A DNA stretch of 64,000 bases from Psychrobacter sp. Choline-02u-9 (GCF_002836505.1 NZ_PJBF01000040.1:124001-188000); one strand, 5' to 3'. Counted from the stretch's first letter, positions 35,859-44,650 are shown. Translations and numbers: made by a program. Notes: a model not told the origin generated them from the sequence alone.

Positions 35859-36776
35859 ATGAAAAAACTCAGGACGCCTGATTCGTATTTTGCTAACTTG
35901 CAAGATTACGATTTTGAACCGAATTATTTGATGGTCGATGATACAGAGGGTGGCGAGCTGCGCGTACACTACCTTGATGAAGGCCCAAGCGATGCCGACC
36001 CTATCTTGTTATTACATGGCGAACCTTCTTGGGCGTATCTGTATCGTAAAGTCATTCCAATACTAACAGCAGCAGGACACCGCGTTATCGCGCCAGACCT
36101 TCCTGGTTTTGGACGTTCAGACAAACCTGCATCGCGTACTGATTACACTTATCAGCGCCATGTCGATTGGATGCAATCGGTACTTGATCAATTAGATTTA
36201 AAAAATATCACACTGTTTTGTCAAGATTGGGGCGGTTTAATCGGCCTACGCTTAGTAGCAGCGCATTCTGATAAATTCGATCGCGTCGCAGCAGGCAACA
36301 CGATGCTACCGACTGGAGATCATGATCCTGGCGAAGGTTTTCGCAAGTGGCAGAAGTTCTCTCAGGAGACGCCGCAGTTCAATGTAGCAGGCACCATCAA
36401 AAGCGGCACCACAACGACATTGTCTCAAGCCGTACTGGATGCTTACGATGCACCCTTCCCTGATGAGTCCTATAAAGAAGGTGCTAGACAGTTTCCTATC
36501 CTAGTGCCCACGACACCAGATGATCCTGCTTCAGAAAACAACCGTGCAGCTTGGGTCGTGCTAAGCAAATGGAGCAAGCCATTTATTACACTGTTTAGTG
36601 ATTCCGACCCTGTAACTGGGGGCGGCGATCGCATCATGCAAAAGCTAATTCCTGGTACCAAAGGCCAAAATCATACGACTATCACTAACGGTGGTCATTT
36701 CCTACAAGAAGACCAAGGTGAAACGTTGGCTGAGCTTCTACTGAAATTCATCAATGACAATCCGAAAGCACAGTAA
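35859..36776 (+). CDS. Haloalkane dehalogenase (alpha/beta-hydrolase, HLD-I-like)
   Basis: The 305-residue protein is an alpha/beta hydrolase with the features of haloalkane dehalogenases: the oxyanion/halide segment HGEPSWAYLYRK (Glu55), the nucleophile Asp123 followed by Trp124 in CQDWGGL, an acid candidate Asp250 in FSDSDPVTGG, and the base His280 in GGHFLQED. The acid position after strand beta-7 is typical of subfamily I. It should cleave carbon-halogen bonds of haloalkanes hydrolytically; the natural substrate in this bacterium is unknown. It has its own ribosome site (AAGGATG) and stands alone up to a strong terminator, but lies beside TetR and glutathione-transferase genes, suggesting a xenobiotic-handling neighbourhood. 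Confidence 0.87.
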   Translation: MKKLRTPDSYFANLQDYDFEPNYLMVDDTEGGELRVHYLDEGPSDADPILLLHGEPSWAYLYRKVIPILTAAGHRVIAPDLPGFGRSDKPASRTDYTYQRHVDWMQSVLDQLDLKNITLFCQDWGGLIGLRLVAAHSDKFDRVAAGNTMLPTGDHDPGEGFRKWQKFSQETPQFNVAGTIKSGTTTTLSQAVLDAYDAPFPDESYKEGARQFPILVPTTPDDPASENNRAAWVVLSKWSKPFITLFSDSDPVTGGGDRIMQKLIPGTKGQNHTTITNGGHFLQEDQGETLAELLLKFINDNPKAQ

Positions 36777-36784
36777 TAGATAAC

Positions 36785-36824
36785 AAAAACCCTGATTGCT
36801 AATGTACTAGCAATCAGGGTTTTT
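36785..36824. terminator. Strong bidirectional terminator
   Basis: A near-perfect stem AAACCCTGATTGCTA / TAGCAATCAGGGTTT with T runs on both strands lies between the converging dehalogenase gene and the TetR gene. Confidence 0.9.
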
Positions 36825-36891
36825 AGTAATACTATGATGATTGGTCAACGACAAAATATACGAGCTGTCATAATCAGATTATACAACTTTG

Positions 36892-37476
36892 CTATACGAT
36901 ATTTTTAAAAATATCATCGATATATTTTTCTACTGCATCATTGTCGTTAGTGACTTGCGCATAAGTCCTGAGACCTATAATTTGAATTTGGAAATAACGC
37001 GCCAGCTCAACGGGATCTTTTTCTGCGCTAATCTCACCGCTATCAATGGCTTGTCCAAAGAGCACAGCAAACGATGCCTCTATACCTTCTAAGATATTCG
37101 TTGCATGTGCGAGCAAATCTGGACTATCATTTTGAGTAAGCTCAGCGACTGTCTTTACGATCATGCACATACCGCTAGGCGCAGTAGCACTATTACAGAC
37201 AATCACCGTATGGATAAAATGTTTTAAGCCATCCAGCACTGTGTCTTTTTGTTCAATACAGTCGGCCAATCTCTTGGCACCATCTGCAGCATAGCGATTC
37301 AGCGATTCTGTAAACAGTTTGTCTTTACTACCAAAAGCTGCATAAATACTACCTGGGTGCATATTCACCACATCTTGCAAATTGCGCATTGATGTCGCGT
37401 GATAACCTTTTTCCCAATAGAGATTTTTTGCTTTTTCGATCACATCCTCACGATTGAACTTTATCGGAGCACTCAT
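36892..37476 (-). CDS. TetR-family transcriptional regulator
   Basis: The 194-residue protein has a TetR N-terminal helix-turn-helix (about residues 8-55) with TSMRNLQDVVNMHPGSIYAA and FGSKDKLF after it, and a helical ligand-binding part in which Cys residues occur (CNSATAPSGMCMI), as in electrophile-sensing members such as NemR. ATG 37476 is preferred to a GTG nine bases upstream because AAGGTG is then well spaced. It follows the glutathione-transferase gene on the same strand, and a large inverted repeat at 37495-37522 lies directly upstream, probably its own operator. The recognition helix nearly equals that of the second TetR at 60708. The ligand is unknown. Confidence 0.85.
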   Translation of the reverse strand: MSAPIKFNREDVIEKAKNLYWEKGYHATSMRNLQDVVNMHPGSIYAAFGSKDKLFTESLNRYAADGAKRLADCIEQKDTVLDGLKHFIHTVIVCNSATAPSGMCMIVKTVAELTQNDSPDLLAHATNILEGIEASFAVLFGQAIDSGEISAEKDPVELARYFQIQIIGLRTYAQVTNDNDAVEKYIDDIFKNIV

Positions 37477-37494
37477 AATTTTCACCTTAATATC

Positions 37495-37522
37495 TTTGCC
37501 TTAAAATCTATTTTAAGGCAAA
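37495..37522. promoter_or_regulatory. Large inverted repeat, probable TetR operator
   Basis: TTTGCCTTAAAA and TTTTAAGGCAAA are perfect 12-bp arms around TCTA. The site sits 18-45 bp upstream of the TetR start, where autorepression would be expected. There is no T run, so it is not a terminator. Confidence 0.65.
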
Positions 37523-37598
37523 GTTTGTAGAATCAACCTTAGTTACTGGTTTTAATCACTTTTTATATTATAAAACTTATTAAGTCTCTTTGCTTCGA

Positions 37599-38279
37599 TT
37601 AACTATTTTTATCAAAGTTTTGCGGATAAAGCGCGCGTGCAGCAACGTCATCAAACTCAGTTTTGAAATCAATACCTTTAGGAATGTCACGAGCTTTTTG
37701 TACCGCTGGACGAGCATTAATGCTATCAAACCAGCGCTTTAGATTCGGATAATTATCCAAACCGCCTTCGCCTAGCACGACAGTCGCTTTATCAATCCAG
37801 CCCCAAGTAGAAATATCAGCGATTGAGTAGCTCTCACCAACCATATATTCACGGCCTTCTAGATGTGTATCTAGCACTTCATAATGACGCTCGGCCTCAC
37901 GAAGGTAGCGATTAATCGCATACGGGATTTTTTCTGGCGCTTTATGTCTAAAGTGAACAGATTGACCAGAAAAAGGGCCCAATCCAGATGCTACAAACAT
38001 TAGCCACGACAGCATCTCGCTACGATCTTCTGGTTGTCCTGCCAGCTTGCCTGTTTTTTCAGAAAGATACATCAAGATAGCCGTAGAATCAAACACGCGT
38101 TTGCCATCATCTTCTAGCGCAGGCGTTTTGCCGTTTGGGTTAATAGCGCGGTACTCAGGTGTATGCTGCTCACCTTTTAATGTATCTACTGCCACAAGTT
38201 CATAAGGTAGCCCAGTTTCTTCAAGAAACAATGCTACTTTCATTGGGTTTGGCGTTTGATGAAAATAAAATTTAAGCAT
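37599..38279 (-). CDS. Glutathione S-transferase family protein
   Basis: The 226-residue protein has the thioredoxin-like N-terminal domain (about 1-80; MLKFYFHQTPNPMKVALFLEE, then NPNGKTPAL and the glutathione-contacting DSTAILMYL) and the helical C-terminal domain (about 90-210) with YSIADISTWGW. The pattern resembles the YfcG/Ure2-like group, which act in disulfide chemistry and electrophile conjugation. It reads leftward toward the TetR gene. A 16-bp palindrome at 38429 lies 150 bp upstream, between this gene and the divergent monooxygenase-fold gene, so it may share the regulon described for that motif. Substrate is unknown. Confidence 0.87.
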   Translation of the reverse strand: MLKFYFHQTPNPMKVALFLEETGLPYELVAVDTLKGEQHTPEYRAINPNGKTPALEDDGKRVFDSTAILMYLSEKTGKLAGQPEDRSEMLSWLMFVASGLGPFSGQSVHFRHKAPEKIPYAINRYLREAERHYEVLDTHLEGREYMVGESYSIADISTWGWIDKATVVLGEGGLDNYPNLKRWFDSINARPAVQKARDIPKGIDFKTEFDDVAARALYPQNFDKNS

Positions 38280-38428
38280 AACTTTATCCTATTATATGAA
38301 GACAGTCGTCTGATGACTATCAAATCTAGTGACTATACTAATGACTATAAAAACTGTAATGAGATAACAAAAATAGACGTCGAAGTTTGAAGCATATTTT
38401 TATTGTCTGATATACACTATAACCACAA

Positions 38429-38444
38429 ATGAACGGTCGTTCAA
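38429..38444. promoter_or_regulatory. TetR-type palindrome (ATGAACGGTCGTTCAA)
   Basis: The core TGAACGGTCGTTCA is almost perfectly self-complementary and fits the half-site TTGARYR found at other places in this window (39049, 39072, 39140, 52978, 53046, 61377). It lies between divergent genes. Confidence 0.6.
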
Positions 38445-38566
38445 GTAATGTTATATATTGATATAATAAACACAGTGTCGATATAACTCTGTTCGCATAT
38501 AGACTCTTTTACCAACAGTCATCCTCAAAACCCATCTAACCATCACACCAATTCAAAGGATTAGAA

Positions 38567-38857
38567 ATGACTACATTAACCGTCATCGCCCATATAACAG
38601 CAAAGGACGATAGCATTACTCTCGTAAAGGCTGAACTCGAAAAACTCATACCAGCTACTCGCAGCGAAGAAGGCTGTATTCGTTATGATTTGTTTCAAGA
38701 TAATGAAAAACCCACTCACTTTATGTTTCATGAAAGCTGGGCCACGCGCGAGCTATGGCAAATCCATATGGAAAACCAACACTTAAAAGACTTCTCTGCC
38801 GCAACAGAAGGCGCGGTTGAATCATTCGTTTTACATGAGATGACAGAAGTTAATTAA
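38567..38857 (+). CDS. Antibiotic-biosynthesis-monooxygenase (ABM/YgiN-like) domain protein
   Basis: The 96-residue protein is a single ABM domain (dimeric ferredoxin-like fold), with the typical strand order TLTVIAHITAKDD, then RSEEGCIRYDLFQDNEKPTHFMFHESWA and HMENQHLKDF. The group includes YgiN, which oxidises quinols, and other small cofactor-free monooxygenases; a quinone-cycling role would suit the neighbouring AhpD, FrnE, GST and peroxiredoxin genes. A ribosome site AAAGGA precedes the ATG. The palindrome at 38429 lies 120 bp upstream. Confidence 0.85.
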   Translation: MTTLTVIAHITAKDDSITLVKAELEKLIPATRSEEGCIRYDLFQDNEKPTHFMFHESWATRELWQIHMENQHLKDFSAATEGAVESFVLHEMTEVN

Positions 38858-39048
38858 TCTCGATTCACTCAATCATTTCAATAAGCTTTGTCCGTAATAC
38901 TAGGGAAAATAATGTTATTCAAACTAACAATCACTTTTTTACCGTTATTTTCTCTTATTACTTACACAGTGTTACCTTCTTAAGCTACTGATATTAATAG
39001 AATAATATGAATTACGCAGAGGAATGTAATTGATCCATTACAATTTAC

Positions 39049-39155
39049 TTGAACGATTACTCAAATAATTATTGAGCGATTGCTCAATATCATTTATAGT
39101 AGTCTCTATTGACTCGCTTACTAAGCAAAGTTGCTAATTTTGAGTAAATACTCAA
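39049..39155. promoter_or_regulatory. Three TetR-type palindromes upstream of the AhpD-like gene
   Basis: TTGAACGATTACTCAA (39049-39064), TTGAGCGATTGCTCAA (39072-39087) and TTGAGTAAATACTCAA (39140-39155) share one pattern and lie in the 392-bp gap 38858-39249, which holds no other feature that I can see. The first two are 23 bp apart centre to centre, about two helical turns, suggesting cooperative binding. Confidence 0.65.
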
Positions 39156-39249
39156 GCCAATAATTAAATGTAAATCAGCGATTGCTTTGAAGCGAGCATG
39201 AAAACTCTAAAAAACACCAAATCTCAAACCTATTATTAGGAAGTATATT

Positions 39250-39804
39250 ATGACCGAATTTACTCTACACGATAAAGACACAGCCCCAGCAGAAAGCAAA
39301 GATTTACTTGATTCTTCTATCAAAGCATTTGGCATGGTACCTAACCTACACGCCGTGATGGCTGAAGCGCCTGGCTTGCTAGAAGGCTACCAAAAGCTAC
39401 ATCAACTGTTTTTAGACAGCAGCTTTGATGACGAAGAAACCACTGTTGTATGGCAAACTATCAACGTTGAGCATGCTTGCCATTACTGTGTGCCTGCGCA
39501 TACTGGTATTGCTAAGAGCATGAAAGTAGATGACGCTATCACGGATGCATTACGTGATGAAACGCCACTACCAACTGCACGTCTAGAAGCATTGCGTACC
39601 TTCACACTATCTGTAGTCCGTAATCGTGGTAACGTTGATGACAGCGCGGTTCAAGCATTTTTAGATGCTGGCTACACTAAACGTCAGATTCTTGAAGTTA
39701 TTCTTGGTGCTGCTCAAAAAGTCATGAGCAACTACACGAACCACCTAGCTAACACACCAGTCGACAAGCCATTCCAGAAATTTGAATGGCATAAAGCTGA
39801 CTAA
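39250..39804 (+). CDS. AhpD-like / carboxymuconolactone-decarboxylase-family protein with CxxC motif
   Basis: The 184-residue helical protein carries EHACHYCVPAHT, the AhpD-type redox site with Cys77, Cys80 and His84, and the later LEALRTFTLSVVRNRG and GYTKRQILEVILGAA segments of the family. AhpD-like proteins reduce peroxides or serve as thiol reductants for peroxiredoxins. It lies behind three copies of the 16-bp palindrome and is followed by a FrnE-like oxidoreductase, a GST and a peroxiredoxin-like gene in the same direction, suggesting an inducible redox defence set. Decarboxylase activity is not expected. Confidence 0.87.
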   Translation: MTEFTLHDKDTAPAESKDLLDSSIKAFGMVPNLHAVMAEAPGLLEGYQKLHQLFLDSSFDDEETTVVWQTINVEHACHYCVPAHTGIAKSMKVDDAITDALRDETPLPTARLEALRTFTLSVVRNRGNVDDSAVQAFLDAGYTKRQILEVILGAAQKVMSNYTNHLANTPVDKPFQKFEWHKAD

Positions 39805-39914
39805 TACGTTTTTCGGCTAACGCTGACACAGTCCATTTGATGTTTTCATACTGTTGTTCGAAACATCTTCGGGCAGCAGTTTTTCATTTTAATTTATCGC
39901 TAATGAGAGATCCT

Positions 39915-40568
39915 ATGGAACAGGCAAAAAAACCCTTACGAATAGACATCGTGTCAGACGTTGTATGCCCTTGGTGCGCTATCGGTTATAGCCAATTGGC
40001 CGAGGCACTAAAACAAACCAACACGCCTCATGAAATTCACTGGCACCCATTTGAGTTAAATCCTAATACGCCGCACGAAGGACGAAACTATCGTGAGCAT
40101 ATTATGGAGAAGTACGATACGACTGCTGAGGACGTTAAAGAGAACCGAGCTAGAATGACAGCAGCAGGTGCAGAAGCTGGATTTAATTTTCAGTTTACCG
40201 ATGGCTTCCATACTTACAATACTTTTAATGCGCATCAGTTGCTGCATTGGGCTGATCAGCAAGGACGTATGCACGACCTAAAACAAGCATTGTTCGTTGC
40301 ACACTTCGTTGATAATAAAAACGTGGCTGACAGTACCGTACTGGCAGATGTCGCAGCAAATATTGGGCTAGATCGTTTTGAGGCGCTTGCCGTTATCGCA
40401 GATCAACGCTTTGCCAATGTGATACGTGAAGCCGTACAGCATTCAAAGCAGCAAGGTATTCAAAGCGTACCATCCGTTATCTTTAATGGTCGGCATCTGG
40501 TGAGCGGCGCACAAGGTGTAGAAAACTACAAAAACATCTTAAAGCAACTAGCAGACATGCCAGAATAA
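39915..40568 (+). CDS. DsbA/FrnE-family thiol oxidoreductase
   Basis: I use ATG 39915 with GAGAG just before it (217 residues); the longer open frame starts 26 codons earlier in a region without such a site. The protein is a cytoplasmic DSBA-like thioredoxin-fold enzyme of the FrnE group, with the active site CPWC (Cys18, Cys21) right after the first strand RIDIVSDVV, helical insert HAYN-like region FHTYNTFNAHQLLHWA, and the cis-Pro strand GIQSVPSVIFNGRHLVSGAQ. No signal peptide is present. Such enzymes act as disulfide isomerases or dehydrogenases under oxidative stress. It is 110 bp after the AhpD-like gene in the same direction. Confidence 0.88.
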   Translation: MEQAKKPLRIDIVSDVVCPWCAIGYSQLAEALKQTNTPHEIHWHPFELNPNTPHEGRNYREHIMEKYDTTAEDVKENRARMTAAGAEAGFNFQFTDGFHTYNTFNAHQLLHWADQQGRMHDLKQALFVAHFVDNKNVADSTVLADVAANIGLDRFEALAVIADQRFANVIREAVQHSKQQGIQSVPSVIFNGRHLVSGAQGVENYKNILKQLADMPE

Positions 40569-40638
40569 AAACAATAAACTGGATCTGATTTACCAATTAC
40601 ACCCTACTGAGCACAGTATATAAAAAGGTATCATCATT

Positions 40639-41526
40639 ATGTCAAACTCTAATCATTACGAGCCACCTAGCGTCTGGACATGGGATGCAGAAAGCGGCGG
40701 TAAGTGGGCAAGTGTCAACCGCCCTATCGCTGGTCCAACGCATGAAGCAGAACTACCTCGCGGCAAACATCCGTTGCAAATCTACTCAATGGGCACCCCT
40801 AACGGTCAAAAAGTCACCATTATGGTCGAAGAGTTATTGGCATTAGGTGTGACAGAAGCTGAGTACGACGCGCACCTTATTCAGATTGGTGAAGGCGGAC
40901 AGTTCTCATCAGGTTTCGTTGAGCTAAATCCAAATTCAAAAATTCCTGTGCTTTTGGATACAGAGACTGGTAGCCGTGTGTTTGAGAGTGGCGCTATTTT
41001 GTTTTATCTTGCCGAAAAATTCGGAAAATTACTGCCTAAAGATGCAGCAGCACGCACTGAAGTCATGAATTGGCTCTTCTGGTTACAAGGTTCTGCTCCT
41101 TACTTAGGTGGCGGTTTTGGACATTTCTACTTTTATGCACCAGAAAAATTTGAGTACCCTATCAATCGATTCACGATGGAAGTGAAACGCCAGTTAGATG
41201 TACTAGAACGTGAGCTTGCAGACAATCGCTATCTAGGTGGCGATGAGTATACGATTGCAGATATCGCCACTTGGCCTTGGTATGGCAATCTAATACTAGG
41301 TGAAGCATACAATGCAGGAGAGTTCCTACAAGTTGAGAGCTATACAAATTTGCGTCGCTGGGCAACTGAGATTTTAGAGCGTCCTGCTGTGCAACGTGGT
41401 CGCAAGGTAAACCGCACTTGGGGTGAACCTGCTGAGCAATTACACGAACGTCATGACGCCTCTGATTTTGAGCTAAAAACTCAAGATAAATTAGATGCTC
41501 AGACAACTGAAGAAGCGAAAAAATAG
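40639..41526 (+). CDS. YghU-like glutathione S-transferase / disulfide-bond oxidoreductase
   Basis: The 295-residue protein is longer than ordinary GSTs and matches the YghU group: an N-terminal extension (YEPPSVWTWDAESGGKWASV), the thioredoxin domain with IYSMGTPNGQKVTIMVEELL (about 50-70) and NPNSKIPVL, ESGAILFYLAEKFG, and the helical domain with GGDEYTIADIATWPW. YghU-type enzymes bind two glutathiones and reduce disulfides or organic peroxides. It follows the FrnE-like gene by 70 bp with its own ribosome site (AAAAGGT) and precedes a peroxiredoxin-like gene, supporting a thiol-redox role. Confidence 0.9.
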   Translation: MSNSNHYEPPSVWTWDAESGGKWASVNRPIAGPTHEAELPRGKHPLQIYSMGTPNGQKVTIMVEELLALGVTEAEYDAHLIQIGEGGQFSSGFVELNPNSKIPVLLDTETGSRVFESGAILFYLAEKFGKLLPKDAAARTEVMNWLFWLQGSAPYLGGGFGHFYFYAPEKFEYPINRFTMEVKRQLDVLERELADNRYLGGDEYTIADIATWPWYGNLILGEAYNAGEFLQVESYTNLRRWATEILERPAVQRGRKVNRTWGEPAEQLHERHDASDFELKTQDKLDAQTTEEAKK

Positions 41527-41712
41527 ACACTTTGTCTATGACTTACTAGCTTACTTAAGTTGTCTTATTGAGCAACCTTAAAGGTAATGTTAACTTTTCC
41601 TGTTACTACTTGGGACGACTGTAAGCATCCAACACTTTTGCACTTAAGATTGCTAATGTAAGGCTGTTAAATACCAACTAACCATAAAATACTATCAAAA
41701 AGGATAATAACT

Positions 41713-42255
41713 ATGTCAACAGATTATGCTCAAAAAATTCAAGCCGGTACTACGTTTCCTGAAATGGAAGTACAGGTATTAAACGGTGAAATAACTTCAT
41801 TAGGCAAACCTGAAAACGGTCATGACTGGAAACTCGTTGTTGTATACCGTGGTAAGCATTGCCCAATCTGCACAAAATATTTAAATACCTTAGAGACAGT
41901 AAAACAGTCTTTCTATAACGTCGGTGTCGATATCATTGCAGTATCTGCAGACAGCAAAGAGCAGTTAGAAGCTCATCTAGAGCAGATAGATGTTAGTTTC
42001 CCTATGGCTTATGGTCTGACTATCGAACAGATGAATACGCTAGGTCTGTATATCTCTGACCCACGTTCAGAAAAAGAAACCGATCATCCTTTCGCTGAGC
42101 CTGCTGTCTTCGTTATCAATGCTGAAGGAAAAGTGCATATCGTTGATATCTCGAACGCACCATTCTCTAGACCAGATCTTGAAGCCTTGGCAAACGGTCT
42201 GGCTTTTGTTAGAAATCCAGAAAACAACTACCCTATCCGTGGTATGCACGGCTAA
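41713..42255 (+). CDS. Peroxiredoxin-like (AhpC/TSA) protein
   Basis: The 180-residue protein has the thioredoxin-fold peroxiredoxin pattern: the strand KLVVVYRGKHCPICTKYL with Cys50 (in place of the usual PxxxTxxC form) and Cys53, then IIAVSADSKEQLEAHLE, SFPMAYGLT and AVFVINAEGKVHIVD. A CxxC pair at this position is common in redoxin-type members of the family. It would reduce peroxides using thiols from its neighbours. The ribosome site AAAGGA precedes the ATG, and a strong terminator follows, closing the series of redox genes that starts at 38567. Confidence 0.87.
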   Translation: MSTDYAQKIQAGTTFPEMEVQVLNGEITSLGKPENGHDWKLVVVYRGKHCPICTKYLNTLETVKQSFYNVGVDIIAVSADSKEQLEAHLEQIDVSFPMAYGLTIEQMNTLGLYISDPRSEKETDHPFAEPAVFVINAEGKVHIVDISNAPFSRPDLEALANGLAFVRNPENNYPIRGMHG

Positions 42256-42327
42256 TTGATATATTAAATATAGAGTGTTGATTCACTCGATTATTTAACC
42301 GATCAATATCTAACGGGTTAAATTGCA

Positions 42328-42365
42328 GGGGGCGTATTGAGATAATTCTTGATACGCCCTTTTTC
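42328..42365 (+). terminator. Terminator after the peroxiredoxin-like gene
   Basis: Stem GGGCGTAT / ATACGCCC followed by TTTTT. Confidence 0.85.
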
Positions 42366-42785
42366 GTTTATTGATAACTTAACTGCTGTCAAACGTAGTC
42401 GCTTCACTTATAATTTCATCAATATTTGCTCAATACTAATGTTTGAGTAGTACTGTTAATCTATAAAAAGAGGTTCTGTACAAAATTCATAGACTAGCCA
42501 GCATATAAGGGCTATATTTGAACTCAAAATATCATCTACAAACATTTTACCTTTGAGCAAGCTATATTTCTTTTTTCATCGGTTAGTTTTTATAAATAAA
42601 ACAGGCTGTCTTTATGGTCTGGTTCGTATTTCGCTTTGGCAAAATCTTGATATAATTGTACGTTCTAATTCACCAATGCTGTTTATTATTTGTTGTTAAC
42701 ACTCGTACACTGAGATTAATTTCTGCTAAAATTATATAGCGACATTATCAATATCTCATCATAAATATGAGTAAAAGGATTCAAT
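42366..42785. other. Intergenic region upstream of the acyltransferase gene
   Basis: No gene is visible. The stretch TAAAAT at 42727-42732 could be a -10 box for the acyltransferase, and AAAGGATT precedes its ATG. The fragment aggttctgtacaaaattcat near 42471 recalls an insertion-sequence end, but no second end or duplication was found. Confidence 0.35.
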
Positions 42786-43778
42786 ATGCGATTGAAATCA
42801 ATCGTTCAAAAACTACATGAACGCGCTCCAAAACTGGGCAAAGCTGCCTCACTGACGACGGCAACCAGCGTTATCACTTTTAATAGCATGTTAGCTGGTC
42901 TACCTGTCTGGGTAATGGGTGCTACCAAGGCTATCACTGGTGCTGCCATCGCTGACAAAGCCGTTATCGATGTAACGAACTATTGGATCAATAGCAACAA
43001 TGCATTGATCGATAACGTATTACCGCGTAAAGATTGGCGCATTAATCTGCCTGATGATGTGCATACCAACGGTAAGTATCTACTGGTAAGCAATCATCAG
43101 TCATGGGTTGATACCAGTATCGTGCAATATATCAGCGAAAAACGTTTGCCATTGACGCGCTTTTTTACCAAGTTTGAGCTCATATACATCCCCGTCATTG
43201 GTCAGGCTTTCTACTTTCTCGACTTTCCTATGATGCGTCGACACTCTAAAGAAGCCATCGCTAAAAACCCTGCTCTAAAGGGTAAGGATATCGAAGAAGC
43301 GAAACGAGCATGTGCATTGCTTAAAGACAAGCCCTTTACGCTATTGAACTATCTAGAAGGGACTCGCTTCACTCCTAGTAAACATGACAAGCAAAAATCC
43401 CCTTATACGCATTTACTTAAGCCACGCGCTGGCGGGTTATCACTGGCTATGAGTGCCTTAGGGGAAGATATCGATGGGATTTTGGACATGACGATTGTCT
43501 ACCCTGACGGTGTACCCACTTATAGTGATCTATGGAAAGGCAACATCAAGCGTTTAGGCGTCGATGTGCGACATATTGAGATACCCAAAGACCTGTTTAC
43601 GGCGATCAAAAACGGTGGCTATGAAACAGATGAAGCGATAAAAGCACAGATGTTTGAATGGGTAGAGCAAATATGGCATCAAAAGGATCAGCTGATCACG
43701 GATATGCTGGCTGACTTTGAGAGCAATGACTCTGGAAATAAAGAATCTGAAGTTAAAGATAATATTAAACAGGCTTAG
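42786..43778 (+). CDS. YihG-like lysophospholipid acyltransferase (PlsC family)
   Basis: The 330-residue protein has a hydrophobic N-terminal third (about residues 20-75) and the PlsC motifs: NHQSWVD (His104, Asp109), RFFTKFELIYIPVIGQAFYFLDFPMM region, and NYLEGTR, followed by PRAGGLSLAM. It acylates lysophosphatidate or a related lysolipid at the inner membrane. The long form with this order matches YihG-type acyltransferases rather than PlsC itself. It is followed, 87 bp downstream, by a membrane-anchored hypothetical gene. The ribosome site AAAGGA lies eight bases before the ATG. Confidence 0.88.
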   Translation: MRLKSIVQKLHERAPKLGKAASLTTATSVITFNSMLAGLPVWVMGATKAITGAAIADKAVIDVTNYWINSNNALIDNVLPRKDWRINLPDDVHTNGKYLLVSNHQSWVDTSIVQYISEKRLPLTRFFTKFELIYIPVIGQAFYFLDFPMMRRHSKEAIAKNPALKGKDIEEAKRACALLKDKPFTLLNYLEGTRFTPSKHDKQKSPYTHLLKPRAGGLSLAMSALGEDIDGILDMTIVYPDGVPTYSDLWKGNIKRLGVDVRHIEIPKDLFTAIKNGGYETDEAIKAQMFEWVEQIWHQKDQLITDMLADFESNDSGNKESEVKDNIKQA

Positions 43779-43865
43779 CCTATTCTCTTTACCAACAATC
43801 CTAATGATTTGATAACCTCAAGGTGTGTCGCACGTGTACTAATATGATAAAGGTAAAGCCATATA

Positions 43866-44600
43866 ATGATGAAGTTCCGCGAAAAATGGTTTTGGGCGTT
43901 GTGCCTTGCAGTATTAGTACATGTTGGGGTTTTCTTTATTTTCTATCTCAACACTCATCAGACGGATTCAGTAGAAGTAGCTGATAGCCAAATGAAAACG
44001 ACTGAACCTACTGCTATCAACAATGTAGATATCCCTGAAAAGGTCTATACCACTACTGTCACCAGTACCAAGACATCCGATGACACTAACAACAATGTAG
44101 AAGACACGGTCAATAAAAAATCTGAGATTGGTAACGAGCCTAAAACATCTCAGCTAACAAGTAGTGATGAGCAAACAGACAACGTAGAGAGTAAAAAAGC
44201 ATCCCCTTCTTCAGCTGCCAAAAACGTCGATGGTAAACCCAAAAAACCAGCTTCTACATCGATAGAATCAGCCCAAGAAAACAAAACTCCTCCGCAAAAG
44301 GAGAAGGCGCTAAATGCCCAAACCGATAGCAATACCCAGTCTATAGTTGCGAACACTGATGATAAATTAGAAGAGATTAAAAACAATGCAAGCTTGTTGG
44401 ATATAGACGTCCCTGCTCAAAAAAGTAACGTCAAAATAGATAAAGACTATCTTTCAGCAAAATCTGAAGTGGAAGCAATAAATGATCAATTGAGTGCGGC
44501 TATCAACGAAGTTAAAAAGCGTAATCAGCAGAAAATTGATGAGCAACAACAGTTAAGAAATGAGGCGAATAGCCAAAGACTTCCTGAAAACTCTAACTAA
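43866..44600 (+). CDS. Membrane-anchored TolA/TonB-like hypothetical protein
   Basis: I do not recognise a named family. The 244-residue protein has a short basic N-terminus and a single membrane helix at about 8-28 (WALCLAVLVHVGVFFIFYL), with a His in the helix as in TonB and TolA anchors. A long Thr/Ser/Lys/Asn-rich, probably disordered periplasmic linker follows (about 30-185), then a predicted coiled coil (about 195-240; charged EVEAINDQLSAAINEVKKR). This layout suits a protein reaching from the inner membrane through the cell wall. The start may be the first or second of two adjacent ATGs. It precedes a bidirectional terminator and faces the type I secretion genes, so a link to them is possible but unproven. 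Confidence 0.65.
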   Translation: MMKFREKWFWALCLAVLVHVGVFFIFYLNTHQTDSVEVADSQMKTTEPTAINNVDIPEKVYTTTVTSTKTSDDTNNNVEDTVNKKSEIGNEPKTSQLTSSDEQTDNVESKKASPSSAAKNVDGKPKKPASTSIESAQENKTPPQKEKALNAQTDSNTQSIVANTDDKLEEIKNNASLLDIDVPAQKSNVKIDKDYLSAKSEVEAINDQLSAAINEVKKRNQQKIDEQQQLRNEANSQRLPENSN

Positions 44601-44650
44601 GAATATAAGAGTTATGAGTAGTAGCACAATTAGACTCAATACCTCTACAT

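Noticed and set aside
42471-42500. Insertion-sequence-like end (aggttctgtacaaaa)
   Set aside because: Only one end, no inverted partner and no transposase remnant.
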